A stretch of 64,000 bases of DNA from Mycobacterium sp. IS-836 (GTDB taxonomy: Bacteria; Actinomycetota; Actinomycetes; Mycobacteriales; Mycobacteriaceae), in contig NZ_MBEU01000013.1 of NCBI RefSeq assembly GCF_001954275.1, forward strand, positions 35,681 to 99,680. Direction: 5' to 3'. Shown here one piece after another: positions 31,171 to 40,182 of this stretch. The notes under the pieces are model-generated. The model ran no database searches. It saw only the letters and a list, made by a program, of their open reading frames with translations, and had not been told where the DNA came from. A program made the translations under genes and the position numbers. The first letter of the stretch is position 1; each line of letters begins with the position of its first letter.

Positions 31171-31845
31171 CTACTCGGACTCGGCGGCGGGCGCCTCGGC
31201 TTCGCCGGCCTCTGCTTCTTCTTCTGCCGGCGCTTCCGGCGCTTCTTCGCCCTCGGCGACCTCGCCCGCGCCCTCTTCCTCGAGGTCCTCGGCGGTCGGC
31301 GCGACCACAACGTTGACCACGAGCATCTCCGGGTCGGAAATCAAGTTGACGCCCGAGGGCAGGGAGATCTGCCCGGCGGTGAACTGGGTGCCGGGTTCGG
31401 CGCCCTCGACGGACACGGTCAACTGCTCGGGAATCGACAGGGCGTCGGCCTCGATCTCGATGGTGCTGGTGTCCTGGGTGACCAGAGTGCCGGGGACCGC
31501 GTCGCCCTCGACGACGACTCGGACCTCGACGACGACCTTCTCGCCGCGACGCACGACGAGCAGGTCGGCGTGCTGAATGGTGCGGCGGATCGGGTGGATG
31601 TGCAGCGCTTTGGTCAGCGCCAGCTGTTCCTTACCGGCGATGTCGAGGGTGAGCACCGCGTTGGTGCCGGAATGCCGCAGGACGGCCGCGAAGTCGTGCC
31701 CGGGCAATTCGAGGTGCTGCGGGTCGGCGCCGTGACCGTAGAGGACGGCCGGAATCTTGCCGTCGCGCCGGGCTCGGCGGGACGCGCCCTTGCCGGTTTC
31801 GGTTCGCACCGTCGCCGTGAGTTGATTGACTGCCGACTTGGCCAT
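31171..31845 (-). CDS. rplY: 50S ribosomal protein L25 (CTC/TL5 form)
   Basis: From ATG 31845 the product is 224 residues. An AGGAG site lies at about 31853-31858 on the minus strand. Residues 1-95 form the 5S rRNA-binding L25 domain ([22 protein letters not shown]) and 100-185 the CTC/TL5 C-terminal domain. The last 40 residues are a Glu/Ala-rich tail, typical of mycobacterial L25. The frame extends upstream to 31941 but without a start signal. It probably shares one transcript with pth. Confidence 0.95.
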   Translation of the reverse strand: MAKSAVNQLTATVRTETGKGASRRARRDGKIPAVLYGHGADPQHLELPGHDFAAVLRHSGTNAVLTLDIAGKEQLALTKALHIHPIRRTIQHADLLVVRRGEKVVVEVRVVVEGDAVPGTLVTQDTSTIEIEADALSIPEQLTVSVEGAEPGTQFTAGQISLPSGVNLISDPEMLVVNVVVAPTAEDLEEEGAGEVAEGEEAPEAPAEEEAEAGEAEAPAAESE

Positions 31846-31980
31846 CGTGTCGCTCCTGTGTGCTCTAGTTCTGGGCACGGCCAGGATCGCGACAATCTGT
31901 CGGTCCCCGTCGATAACGGTGCTGGTTAGACGGCCAGCCACCCTCGCCGTGACGCCCGGTCAGGTTATCGCATGGGCACG

Positions 31981-32082
31981 TCAGAGCGGAAATCGATGAG
32001 TGTGCTCTGAGGGCGCCGTCAGCGCACACTCGCAGCCCTCGGCGCACACTCGGCACGCCTCAGAGCGGAAATTTGGTGCCGG
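31981..32082. repeat. Intergenic repeats with inverted gcgcacactc units
   Basis: The motif CAGAGCGGAAAT occurs at 31984-31995 and again at about 32070-32081. The unit GCGCACACTCGnnG occurs at about 32022 and 32042, and GAGTGTGCTC near 32000 is its inverted form. The block lies between rplY and a convergent-type neighbour SDR gene and includes the SDR stop region. It may be a short interspersed repeat or an RNA hairpin; I did not see it elsewhere in the window. Confidence 0.4.
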
Positions 32083-32929
32083 TGAGCTGCTCGGACAGCT
32101 CCCAGAGCGCGGCGGCGACGGCCGCGTCTCGCGCCCGGCGGCTGCGCCCGACCGGTTGGCTTCGGCCGACATAGCCGAACCGCGGGCCGACGAACGCGTT
32201 TCCCGGCACGTCCTGCGACGCCGCGTAGAGCGTCTGCCGAGCGCCGAAGTCGGCGTTCGTGGCAAATACCCGGGTGGCGGCCGACATCAGCGCGTCGCCC
32301 AGCTTGCGGCCCGAGGCGCCCTGCAGGTTGGTGTGCGAATAACCCGGATGCGCCGCGACCGCGCGCAGCGGTGAACCGGCGGCCTCGAGCCGTCGCTGCA
32401 GCTCGCTGGTGAACAAGAGGTTGGCGAGCTTCGACTGGCTGTAGGCCAGCCACGGCGAGTACCGCCGGGTCTTGAAGTGCAGGTCGTCGAAGTTGATCCG
32501 CCCCGCCCAGTGCGCCATCGAAGACACCGTGACGACCCGGTCGGTCAGTTTGGGTAACAACAGGTTGGTCAGCGCGAAATGGCCGAGATGATTGGTGCCG
32601 ATCTGGCCCTCGAAGCCGTCGACGGTCAACGCGTAGCCCGCGGCCATGATGCCGGCGTTGTTGATCAGCACATCGGCCTTGTCGATCCCGTCGGCGAACT
32701 GCCGCACCGAGGACAGGTCCTGCAGATCGAGTGGGCGCACCTCGACCTCGCCGCGCATCCGCTGCGCGGCGGCCGCACCTTTCTCGGTGTTGCGCACGGC
32801 CATCACGATCTTGGCGCCTTTCGCGGCCAGCTCGCGCGCCGTCACCTCGCCCAGCCCGCTATTGGCCCCGGTGATGATGACGGTGCGCCCGGCAAACGAG
32901 GGGAGGTCTGCGGCGGTCCAGTCGGTCAT
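32060..32929 (-). CDS. Short-chain dehydrogenase, retinol dehydrogenase-like
   Basis: From ATG 32929 (MTDWTAADLPSFAG) the product is 289 residues; ATG 32938 would add MSA. TGANSGLGEVT is the NAD(P)-binding motif, NNAGIM the structural motif, and YSQSKLANLLF holds the catalytic Tyr/Lys. It is close to human RDH11/WW-domain oxidoreductase-like SDRs that act on lipophilic alcohols. It lies between rplY and lpqT. The M. tuberculosis segment I recall has no gene here, so it may be a lineage gain. Confidence 0.85.
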   Translation of the reverse strand: MTDWTAADLPSFAGRTVIITGANSGLGEVTARELAAKGAKIVMAVRNTEKGAAAAQRMRGEVEVRPLDLQDLSSVRQFADGIDKADVLINNAGIMAAGYALTVDGFEGQIGTNHLGHFALTNLLLPKLTDRVVTVSSMAHWAGRINFDDLHFKTRRYSPWLAYSQSKLANLLFTSELQRRLEAAGSPLRAVAAHPGYSHTNLQGASGRKLGDALMSAATRVFATNADFGARQTLYAASQDVPGNAFVGPRFGYVGRSQPVGRSRRARDAAVAAALWELSEQLTGTKFPL

Positions 32930-33022
32930 GGCTGACAACAGTAGTGACGGGTGCGCAGCGAGATTGCCGTGAGGGCTGCCATGGCGGCAATCTCGGTGAC
33001 CTCGGACGAGGCCCGGCGTCCG

Positions 33023-33679
33023 CTATTTTGCGGCGACGACGAATCCGTGGATGATCGCCTCGATGTCGGTCGACTGCGCCACCGCCTCGCCGGCCAGGTC
33101 AGTGATGGTCAGCTGAACCAGGTATCGCTGGGCGGCGGGTGGCGATCCGGTCGGGATGACGATCCGGTTCCAGCTATGCAGCCGCGTGCCCTCGAGGTCG
33201 TAGCTGCCCTGGATCATCGACGAGGGAAATCCGTTGAAGGGCGCGGTCGACGCGTCGAGTTGGTGGAAGTTCTGGAACAGCTGGGCATCGTCGTTGCCGT
33301 GCTTGACGACCTGGGCCGGGTCGAAATCCCCGCGCAGCTTGAACACCACCAGCCTCGCCGTCGGATACTTACCGCCCTTGGAGATCATCACCGTCTCGGG
33401 CGTGATCTTCTTCGGATCGCTGAACGGCGACCAGCCCGGTGGCGTCGGTATCGACACGGTCAGATCGGTCAGGCTGCCTGGCGCCACCTGCTGCCCGGTG
33501 ACACCGATGCTTTCCAGATACTTCGACAGCGGGACCGGCTTGCTGGTCGTCGTGGTGGTGGTAGCGGTCGTCGACGTCGTTCCCAACACCGACGAGTAGT
33601 CCGGGGGTTTCGGGGCGCACGCGGCCAGCGTCAGCGCGACTAGCGCGGCCCCGGCCGCGACCGTGCAGCGAGAGGTCAC
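33023..33679 (-). CDS. lpqT: Lipoprotein LpqT
   Basis: The 218-residue lipoprotein has a short signal with LTLAAC and acylated Cys21, a Thr-rich linker (about residues 30-48), and an LpqN/LpqT domain. It is very close to Rv1016c: SLTDLTVSIPTPPGW, NGFPSSMIQGSYDL, SWNRIVIPTG and QRYLVQLTIT are shared. Function is poorly known; LpqT has been linked to TLR2 signalling and cell envelope stress. Its start overlaps the arsC stop by 4 bases. Confidence 0.93.
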   Translation of the reverse strand: MTSRCTVAAGAALVALTLAACAPKPPDYSSVLGTTSTTATTTTTTSKPVPLSKYLESIGVTGQQVAPGSLTDLTVSIPTPPGWSPFSDPKKITPETVMISKGGKYPTARLVVFKLRGDFDPAQVVKHGNDDAQLFQNFHQLDASTAPFNGFPSSMIQGSYDLEGTRLHSWNRIVIPTGSPPAAQRYLVQLTITDLAGEAVAQSTDIEAIIHGFVVAAK

Positions 33680-34032
33680 AGAACCTCGCGGACCGCGTCG
33701 ATCGGCCGGGCCAGCCGGGTCCCCTTCGGCGTGACGACAAACGGCCGTTCGATCAGGATGGGATGCTCGGCCATGGCGTCGAGCAGCTCGTCGTCGCTCG
33801 CGTCGGCGAGGTTGAGCTCGGCGTAAAGCGGTTCCCGCTTGCGCACCGCGGTGCGCACATCGATGCCGGCGTCGCGGATCATGCGAACCAGTTCGTCCCG
33901 GGACGGCGGCGTTTTCAGATATTGGACGATGGTGGGCTCAAAGCCGTTGTCCCGCAGCAGATCCAGCGTCTTGCGCGAGGTGCTGCACTTGGGATTGTGG
34001 TAGATGACCGCGTTGTGTGAACCGGAAGCCAT
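33676..34032 (-). CDS. arsC: ArsC-family arsenate reductase-like protein
   Basis: The 118-residue protein has the ArsC/Spx thioredoxin-like fold: YHNPKCSTSRKTLDLL with the catalytic Cys16 (CSTSR), and ERPFVVTPKGTRLARP, containing the substrate-binding arginines near the C-terminus. It reduces arsenate to arsenite in Gram-negative-type glutaredoxin-coupled systems; the usual partners are not seen here. It sits between lpqT (overlap ATGA) and prsA (stop next to its own start), so it is transcribed with them. It looks like an insertion relative to the M. tuberculosis order. Confidence 0.9.
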   Translation of the reverse strand: MASGSHNAVIYHNPKCSTSRKTLDLLRDNGFEPTIVQYLKTPPSRDELVRMIRDAGIDVRTAVRKREPLYAELNLADASDDELLDAMAEHPILIERPFVVTPKGTRLARPIDAVREVL

Positions 34033-35013
34033 CTAGGCGTCTCCGTCGAATAGCCCTGTGACTGAGCCATTTTCGAAGACGGCGCGAATGGTGCTGGCCA
34101 GCAGCGGCGCGATCGACAAAACCGTGAGCTGCGGAAAACGTTTCTCCTCGCCGATCGGCAAGGTGTTCGTCACGATCACCTCGCGCGCGCCGCACGCGGC
34201 CAGCCGCTCGGCGGCCGGGTCCGACAGCACACCGTGAGTCGCGGCGATGATCACGTCACTGGCGCCGTCGTCGCGCAACAGCTGCACCGCGCCGGCGATG
34301 GTGCCACCGGTGTCGATCATGTCGTCGATCAGGACGCAGGTCCGGCCTTCGACCTCGCCGACGACGCGGTTCGACACCACCTGGTTGGGCACGCGCGGGT
34401 CGCGGGTCTTGTGAATGAAGGCCAGCGGAACGCCGCCCAGCGCGTCGGCCCATTTCTCGGCGATGCGCACTCGGCCGGAGTCGGGAGACACCACGACCAT
34501 GTTGCTGTCTGGGTAGTTGTCCCGGATGTAGCCGGTCAGCAGGTTCTGTCCGCGCATGTGGTCGACCGGCCCGTCGAAGAAACCCTGGATCTGGTCCGTG
34601 TGCAGGTCGACGGTCACGATCCGGTCGGCGCCCGCCGTCTTGAGCAGGTCGGCGACCAGCCGCGCCGAAATGGGTTCGCGGCCCCGGTGCTTCTTGTCCT
34701 GGCGAGCGTAGGGGTAGAACGGCATGACGGCGGTGATCCGCTTGGCGCTACCGCGCTTGAGCGCGTCGATCATGATCAGCTGTTCCATCAGCCAGTCGTT
34801 GACCGGCGCCGGATGGGATTGCAGGACGAACGCGTCGCAGCCACGCACCGATTCGTGGAAGCGCACGAAGATCTCACCGTTGGCGAACTCCCGCGCGGTC
34901 TGCGCGGTGACGTGGACGTCGAGCTCTTTGGCTACCTGCTCGGCCAGCTCCGGATGCGCGCGGCCGGAGAAGAGCATCAGGTTTTTGCGGTTATCGGTCC
35001 AGTCGTGGCTCAC
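34033..35013 (-). CDS. prsA: Ribose-phosphate pyrophosphokinase
   Basis: The 326-residue enzyme makes PRPP from ribose-5-phosphate and ATP, feeding nucleotide, histidine and decaprenyl-phosphoryl-arabinose synthesis. Motifs seen: the PRPP-binding [15 protein letters not shown] (here [14 protein letters not shown]) and the flexible-loop [14 protein letters not shown] 35013 ([11 protein letters not shown]) gives exactly the length of M. tuberculosis PrsA and has a GAGGG site upstream. However no stop codon separates it in frame from glmU, so a GlmU-PrsA readthrough product is possible. Confidence 0.94.
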   Translation of the reverse strand: MSHDWTDNRKNLMLFSGRAHPELAEQVAKELDVHVTAQTAREFANGEIFVRFHESVRGCDAFVLQSHPAPVNDWLMEQLIMIDALKRGSAKRITAVMPFYPYARQDKKHRGREPISARLVADLLKTAGADRIVTVDLHTDQIQGFFDGPVDHMRGQNLLTGYIRDNYPDSNMVVVSPDSGRVRIAEKWADALGGVPLAFIHKTRDPRVPNQVVSNRVVGEVEGRTCVLIDDMIDTGGTIAGAVQLLRDDGASDVIIAATHGVLSDPAAERLAACGAREVIVTNTLPIGEEKRFPQLTVLSIAPLLASTIRAVFENGSVTGLFDGDA

Positions 35014-36594
35014 CGTGCTGCCCTCGGGGTATCGGGATCGAGATAGCGAATTGAAGGCCCCATCGTATGCGAAGGGTCTGGATGGGTTGCCGCATTGCCA
35101 CGCAGTGGGCTCACGGCGCCCGATCCGGGTCGGGTGGGGCGGGGGCTGGTCGGCGGCTTTTTCCGCGGCTTCGGCGGCCTGGGCCGCCGCGCTGCCCGGC
35201 CGCTTGCGCTTCACCCAGTTCTCGATGTTGCGCTGCGGTCCCGCCGAAACGGCCAGCGCGCCCGGCGGGACGTCGTCGCGCACGACCGTGCCGGCGCCGG
35301 TGTAGGCCCCGTCGCCGACGGTCACCGGCGCCACGAACATGGTGTCCGAGCCGGTGCGCACGTGCGAGCCGATGGTGGTGCGGGACTTGGATTCGCCGTC
35401 GTAGTTGACGAACACGCTGGACGCGCCGATGTTGCTGTGCTCGCCGATGTCGGCGTCGCCGACGTAGGTCAGATGCGGAACCTTGGTGCCCGCGCCGATG
35501 GTGGAGTTCTTGGTCTCGACGAACGCGCCCAGCTTGCCGTCGGCCCCCAACACCGTGCCGGGGCGTAGGTAGGTGTACGGGCCGACCGTCGCGCCACCGC
35601 CGATCGACGACGACGAGCCATGGGTGCGCACCACGGATGCGCCGTCACCCACCGTGACGTCGGTCAACGTGGTGTCCGGGCCGACGACGCAGCCGGCGCC
35701 GATCTGCGTCTGCCCGAGCAACTGCGTCCCGGGGTGGACGACCGTGTCGCGGCCGATCGTCACGTCGACGTCGATCCAGGTGGTCGTCGGATCGACCACG
35801 GTCACGCCGGCCATCTGGTGGGCGGCGACGATCCGGCGGTTCAGCTCGGCGCCCAGCTCGGCCAGCTGGACACGGTTGTTGACGCCGGCCACCAGCGCGC
35901 TGTCGTCGACGTGCTGCGCAAGGATCGACCGGCCGTCCCCGCGCAGGATGGCGATGACGTCGGTGAGGTAGAGCTCGCGTTGCGCGTTGTCGGAGCTCAG
36001 GCGACCCAGAGCCGACCGCAATGCGGCGACGTCGAATGCGTACACACCGGCGTTGACCTCGCGGATCTCGCGCTGCGAGTCGGTCGCGTCGGCATGTTCG
36101 ACGATCGCCATCACCTCGTTGTCCTGGGTGCGCAGGATGCGGCCGTAGCCGAAAGGTTCGCTCAGCGTGGTGGTCAGCACGGTCACCGCGGCCGACGCCG
36201 CGTTGTGCGTCGCTATCAGGCCGGCCAGGGTGTCGGAGTCCAGCAGGGGGGTATCGCCGGAGGTGACGACGACGATGCCGGCGTAGTCGTCGGGCAGCGC
36301 GGACAGCCCGCAGAGCACCGCATGGCCGGTACCGAGAGGTCGATCCTGCAGCGCGACGTCGATCGGGCGCCCGAGCCGCTCGGCCAGTTCGGCGACCAGC
36401 GGCGCGATGCGCTGGTGCTCGTGGCCGAGCACGACGACCAGGCGCTGGGGTGCCACCTTGGCGACCGCGTGCAGCGAGTGGGCCAACATGCTGCGGCCGG
36501 CGATCGTATGCAGCACCTTCGGGGTGTCCGACCGCATCCTGGTGCCGGGCCCGGCCGCCAAGACCAGGACCGCGGTGTCACCACCAGACGACAT
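35014..36594 (-). CDS. glmU: GlmU, bifunctional UDP-GlcNAc synthesis; no stop before prsA
   Basis: ATG 36594 has an AAGGGGA site. The N-terminal pyrophosphorylase has [18 protein letters not shown] (residues 12-29) and the C-terminal part is a left-handed beta-helix with the acetyltransferase sites ([24 protein letters not shown] [15 protein letters not shown]). GlmU makes UDP-GlcNAc from glucosamine-1-phosphate, supplying peptidoglycan and arabinogalactan. The usual end ([10 protein letters not shown]..., near residue 490) is followed by about 35 codons that read like intergenic sequence and flow in frame into PrsA. The full open frame is 34033-36594, 853 residues. The true end is unclear. 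Confidence 0.9.
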
Positions 36595-36683
36595 GGATCC
36601 CCTTTCGACGCGAGCGAGCATGTTTGTCCGCCGACACGCCGTCAAGCGTGTCATTTCATGCACGCTCGTGGCAAAGAACCGTG

Positions 36684-36755
36684 CTCCGTCGCCAGGACTC
36701 GAACCTGAACTTTCTGAACCAAAATCAGAGGTGCTGCCGATTACACCACGACGGA
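36684..36755 (-). tRNA. tRNA-Gln (TTG anticodon)
   Basis: The 72-base minus-strand sequence folds as a tRNA. The acceptor stem TCCGTCG pairs with CGACGGA and the discriminator is G. The anticodon stem TCTGA/TCAGA encloses a TTTTGGT loop with anticodon TTG, and the T arm has GGTTCGAGTCC. It lies directly upstream of glmU, as glnU does in M. tuberculosis. No CCA is encoded. Confidence 0.93.
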
Positions 36756-36884
36756 TTGCCCACTGCGGCGGCTGCCGGAACGATCGCCGACCGCGCCACC
36801 AAGACTCTAAACGTTACCGGGGCCGACGGCGGCCCCAGGCAAAGTCATACAACTTCACCTGCGCAAACCGATACCCTGAAGGAC

Positions 36885-37520
36885 GTGGCTGCCCCGGATA
36901 AAGAAGTGCGGGCCCCGCGCGCCAGGATGACCGGCAGCGCGCGCCGGCACCAACTCATCGGTATCGCGCGCCAGCTGTTCGCCGAACGCGGCTACGAGGG
37001 CGCCTCGATCGAGGAGATCGCGCAGCGCGCCAATGTGTCCAAGCCCGTCGTCTACGAGCATTTCGGCGGCAAAGAGGGCCTGTACGCCGTGGTGGTCGAC
37101 CGCGAGATGTCGGCGCTGCTCGACGGCATCACCTCGTCGCTGACCAACAACCGGTCCCGCGTTCGGGTCGAGCGGGTCGCGCTGGCATTGCTCACGTACG
37201 TCGAGGAGCGCACCGACGGCTTCCGGATCATGATCCGCGACTCGCCCGCCGCGATCAGCTCGGGCACCTATTCCAGCCTGCTCAACGACGCCGTCAGCCA
37301 GGTCAGCTCGATCCTGGCCGGCGACTTCGCCCGCCGCGGCCTGGACCCGGATCTGGCGCCGCTCTACGCCCAGGCGTTGGTCGGCTCGGTGTCGATGACG
37401 GCCCAGTGGTGGCTCGACACCCGCGAGCCCAAGAAGGAAGTGGTCGCCGCGCATCTGGTCAACCTGATGTGGAACGGCCTGACCCATCTGGAAGCTGATC
37501 CCAAGCTGCAAGACGAGTAG
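36885..37520 (+). CDS. TetR regulator (Rv1019-like)
   Basis: From GTG 36885 the product is 211 residues. Residues about 20-70 are the helix-turn-helix (IEEIAQRANVSKPVVYEHFG), and the C-terminal TetR_C domain is highly conserved with Rv1019. GAAGG just upstream serves as ribosome site. In M. tuberculosis Rv1019 is an autoregulated repressor next to mfd; here the accessory insert separates them. Upstream open frame is the glmU/tRNA antisense and was not used. Confidence 0.9.
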   Translation: MAAPDKEVRAPRARMTGSARRHQLIGIARQLFAERGYEGASIEEIAQRANVSKPVVYEHFGGKEGLYAVVVDREMSALLDGITSSLTNNRSRVRVERVALALLTYVEERTDGFRIMIRDSPAAISSGTYSSLLNDAVSQVSSILAGDFARRGLDPDLAPLYAQALVGSVSMTAQWWLDTREPKKEVVAAHLVNLMWNGLTHLEADPKLQDE

Positions 37521-37526
37521 CGCTCG

Positions 37527-38420
37527 CTAGGGCCGCACCCCGTCGAGGAAGTTGTTCAGGGCGTGCTTGCCGATTTCTCGTATGCCCAGGGGGCGCGGAA
37601 GCAGGCGGGTCACGACGAACATCATCCGCCGGTTCGGGGCGCCTACTTGCATGCTGGGTCGCTTGCCCAGATACAGGACGGCCTCTTCGACGTTTTCCTC
37701 GGGCGTATTGATGAGGCTGCCCCTGGCCCGGGCGACGTCGAGCGCCTCGGCGGCCCCCGGCGAACTCGTCAGCCCGGCCATGCATGCCAACACGTGCACG
37801 TTGTCGGGTTTCAGTTCGTACCAGAGCCCTTCGGCGAGGATGATGTTGTATGCCCTCGTCGCGCCGTAGTGCGTGTAGTAGGGGCTGCCGATCAATCCCG
37901 TGCCGCTACTCATGAGGACAATGCCGCCGCGACGGCGCGCCTTCATCAGTGCCCCGTAGTGGTAGGTCAGCCCAAACGGACTGCAGCAGTTGACGTTTAT
38001 CCGCCGCCGCTCGAATTCGAGGTCGTCTGCGAAGAATCCGCCCACGGTGGCCAGGGCGGCATTGGATACCAGCAGCCCGATTTCGCGGTCGCCGACGGCC
38101 GCGACGATGTTTTCCACCGCATCGGGCGCCCCGAGGTCCTGTGAGATGGTGAGTACCTCGACGCCGAACCGTGTCACCAGTTCTTGCCGCTTCTTCTCCA
38201 GTTTCTCGGGGTCGCGGGCGACGATCGCGACCGACAAGCCTTGGGCCGCAGCGTAATCCGCCCAGGCGCCGCCGATGCCCTCGCTGGCGCCGGACACGAG
38301 CGCCCAGGGCCCGTACTGCCCGGCGAAGTTCGCCGGGGCGCGGCGGGCCAGTGGACTGTGCGAGTGCCACTGCCTGGCGACGAGTGATTTCAGCGCCCGA
38401 GCCGGTTGAGTTGCGTTCAT
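37527..38420 (-). CDS. Short-chain dehydrogenase, envelope-type
   Basis: From ATG 38420 the product is 297 residues, with an AGGAAGG site upstream. The cofactor motif VSGASEGIGGAWADY is near residue 40, and the catalytic region SSGTGLIGSPYYTHYGATRAYN has the Tyr and a Tyr/Arg in place of the usual Lys spacing (YGATRAY rather than YxxxK), so activity is uncertain. It is transcribed with the LLM oxidoreductase and TetR genes upstream, so it belongs to a catabolic unit. It ends 7 bases from the TetR gene stop on the other strand. Confidence 0.82.
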   Translation of the reverse strand: MNATQPARALKSLVARQWHSHSPLARRAPANFAGQYGPWALVSGASEGIGGAWADYAAAQGLSVAIVARDPEKLEKKRQELVTRFGVEVLTISQDLGAPDAVENIVAAVGDREIGLLVSNAALATVGGFFADDLEFERRRINVNCCSPFGLTYHYGALMKARRRGGIVLMSSGTGLIGSPYYTHYGATRAYNIILAEGLWYELKPDNVHVLACMAGLTSSPGAAEALDVARARGSLINTPEENVEEAVLYLGKRPSMQVGAPNRRMMFVVTRLLPRPLGIREIGKHALNNFLDGVRP

Positions 38421-38440
38421 TCGTACCTTCCTGGGGTGGG

Positions 38441-39499
38441 TCACGCGACCGTCAGCGTGGGAATGGCCTGGAGGCGATCGACCAGCATCGCCAGCGCGTC
38501 GTCGGGCATCCCGTCGGCGACCGGCAGGCTCAGGCCGGTGCACGCGCCGGAGTACCAGCGCTCGAGCACGGCGGGAATTTCGTCGTAGGTGCCTTGCGGC
38601 ACAACCTGATCCATCACCTCGTCGGTCAGGTGCTTGTGCAGTTCGCTCCATTCGTTCCGGCGCGCCATGCCGGTGAGCGCTTCGCCGATCTCGGCGAAGC
38701 CGAAGTGTTCGAGCTGTCGGCGGTAGGCGGGCGTGCTGTAGAGAAAGGCCAGCTCGGATCGCCGGGGCTCGCGCAACCGCGCCAGCTCGTCGCGGGTGGC
38801 GGCCATCAGCGGTTGCGGGTTGGCCACCACCGCGAGCGGCGTCCGCGTGCGGCGGCCATTCCGGGCGCCTTCGGCCAGGGCCGGCAGCGTCTGGGTCGCG
38901 AGGATGGACGGATGCGAATTGGTGGGATGGCAGACGAAACCGTCGCAGAGTTCACCCGCCAGCAGGCACATCTTCTTGTTGACCCCGCCGGTCCAGATCT
39001 GCGGGGGCGGACACGGAATGCGGCCGGGGTTGAAATATGGCTGGAGGCGGTCGAATTGGTAGAACCGTCCGGCGTAGTCGAGCGGCTCGCCGGTCTGGAA
39101 CGAGCGGAATATGGCGAGCACGGCTTCGACGTATTCGCGCAGCCGCAGTGCCGGCTGCGACCACGGGACCGAGAACCGTCCGACGATGTTGCCGCGGACC
39201 TGGGAGGCCAGACCGAGCTGGAAGCGTCCGCCGGAGTACTTGGCGAGATCCCATGCCGCGTAGGCGGTGATCATGGGGCTGCGCGGAAACGCCAGCGCCA
39301 TGCTCGTCCGGACGGTCAGCCGCGTCGTATTGGCCAAAGCCATTGCCGCGACCGTGAATGCGTCGTGGATGGTCTCGGATACATGGATGACCCCGAAGCC
39401 GACGCGCTCCATGCGTGCGGCCCAGGGACCGATCTCGCCCAAGCCCAGCTGGGCCGGCGCGGAGGCCACGACTTCCATGGGTGGCCCGCCGGCGGTCAT
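38441..39499 (-). CDS. Luciferase-like F420-dependent oxidoreductase
   Basis: The 352-residue protein is a luciferase-like monooxygenase family member (TIM barrel), similar to F420-dependent enzymes annotated as TIGR03617 in mycobacteria. The N-terminal IGPWAARMERVGFGVIHVSET and LAFPRSPMITAYAAWDLAKYSGGRFQLGLA regions carry conserved barrel features. Its start overlaps the TetR stop (ATGA), so both are one transcript. Substrate unknown. Confidence 0.85.
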   Translation of the reverse strand: MTAGGPPMEVVASAPAQLGLGEIGPWAARMERVGFGVIHVSETIHDAFTVAAMALANTTRLTVRTSMALAFPRSPMITAYAAWDLAKYSGGRFQLGLASQVRGNIVGRFSVPWSQPALRLREYVEAVLAIFRSFQTGEPLDYAGRFYQFDRLQPYFNPGRIPCPPPQIWTGGVNKKMCLLAGELCDGFVCHPTNSHPSILATQTLPALAEGARNGRRTRTPLAVVANPQPLMAATRDELARLREPRRSELAFLYSTPAYRRQLEHFGFAEIGEALTGMARRNEWSELHKHLTDEVMDQVVPQGTYDEIPAVLERWYSGACTGLSLPVADGMPDDALAMLVDRLQAIPTLTVA

Positions 39500-40101
39500 C
39501 GGGTCATGCCCCTGACGATGAGCGTGGTGTTGTGCTCGAGCCAGGCGTCGTCGAGCGTGCGTTCGGTGGCCATCGACATCATGGCGGTGCCGCCGATCAT
39601 GTCCATCAGCAGACGCGCGTCGATACCGTCGGCCGCCAAACCCTGGGCGGCGGCGTCGTCGAGATACTGCTGTAGGCGTTCGTAGGTGCTGCCCTGCAGG
39701 CGATCCAGCAGCCGCGCCGACAAGCCCGGCTCGGAGGGCAGCTCGGCCGTCAGACCCGACACCGCGCTGTGCACGGCCGGGCGGCTAAACAGGTTGATCG
39801 ATCCTTCGAGCAGGCCGCGCACGACCGTCCGCAGATCACCGGTCAACGGCAACTCCTCGCGCGGGGTCGGGGGAAACACCGCCGCGAAGACGAGTTCGAT
39901 CTTCGTGGGGAAACGGCGGTACACGGCCGGCGGCGTGGCCCCGGCGCGCGCCGCCACCACGGGAATGGTCAGCCGGGCATAGCCGATCTCCTCGAGGAGC
40001 TCGTTGGTCGCGCGCAGTACCGCATCGTCGATGCGCGAATCGCGGGGCCGCCCCTGAGGCTTGGCCTCACGGCGCCCGGATTCGAACGACGTTGACTCCA
40101 T
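39496..40101 (-). CDS. TetR regulator of the SDR/LLM unit
   Basis: From ATG 40101 (MESTSFESGRREAKP) the product is 201 residues; ATG 40137 would add 12 residues but would place the operator below inside the coding region. HTH is at about residues 22-70 (AARAGATPPAVYRRFPTKIELV). A palindrome at 40099-40119 lies over the start codon, so it probably represses itself and the divergent sulfotransferase operon. Confidence 0.85.
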   Translation of the reverse strand: MESTSFESGRREAKPQGRPRDSRIDDAVLRATNELLEEIGYARLTIPVVAARAGATPPAVYRRFPTKIELVFAAVFPPTPREELPLTGDLRTVVRGLLEGSINLFSRPAVHSAVSGLTAELPSEPGLSARLLDRLQGSTYERLQQYLDDAAAQGLAADGIDARLLMDMIGGTAMMSMATERTLDDAWLEHNTTLIVRGMTR

Positions 40102-40151
40102 TACGTTCAGATCGTAATGTTTTGTGAGGCCGGTCACAACCGTGCATTACG
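40099..40151. promoter_or_regulatory. Candidate TetR operator, CATTACG repeats
   Basis: CATTACG (40099-40105) and CGTAATG (40113-40119) form a perfect 7-bp inverted repeat around a 7-base spacer, and a third CATTACG lies at 40145-40151. The block covers the tetR start and lies 31-84 bases before the divergent sulfotransferase gene, a typical operator position for both. Confidence 0.6.
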
Positions 40152-40182
40152 CGTATCCGCTCAACGGTGAGGAACGCCCGCC

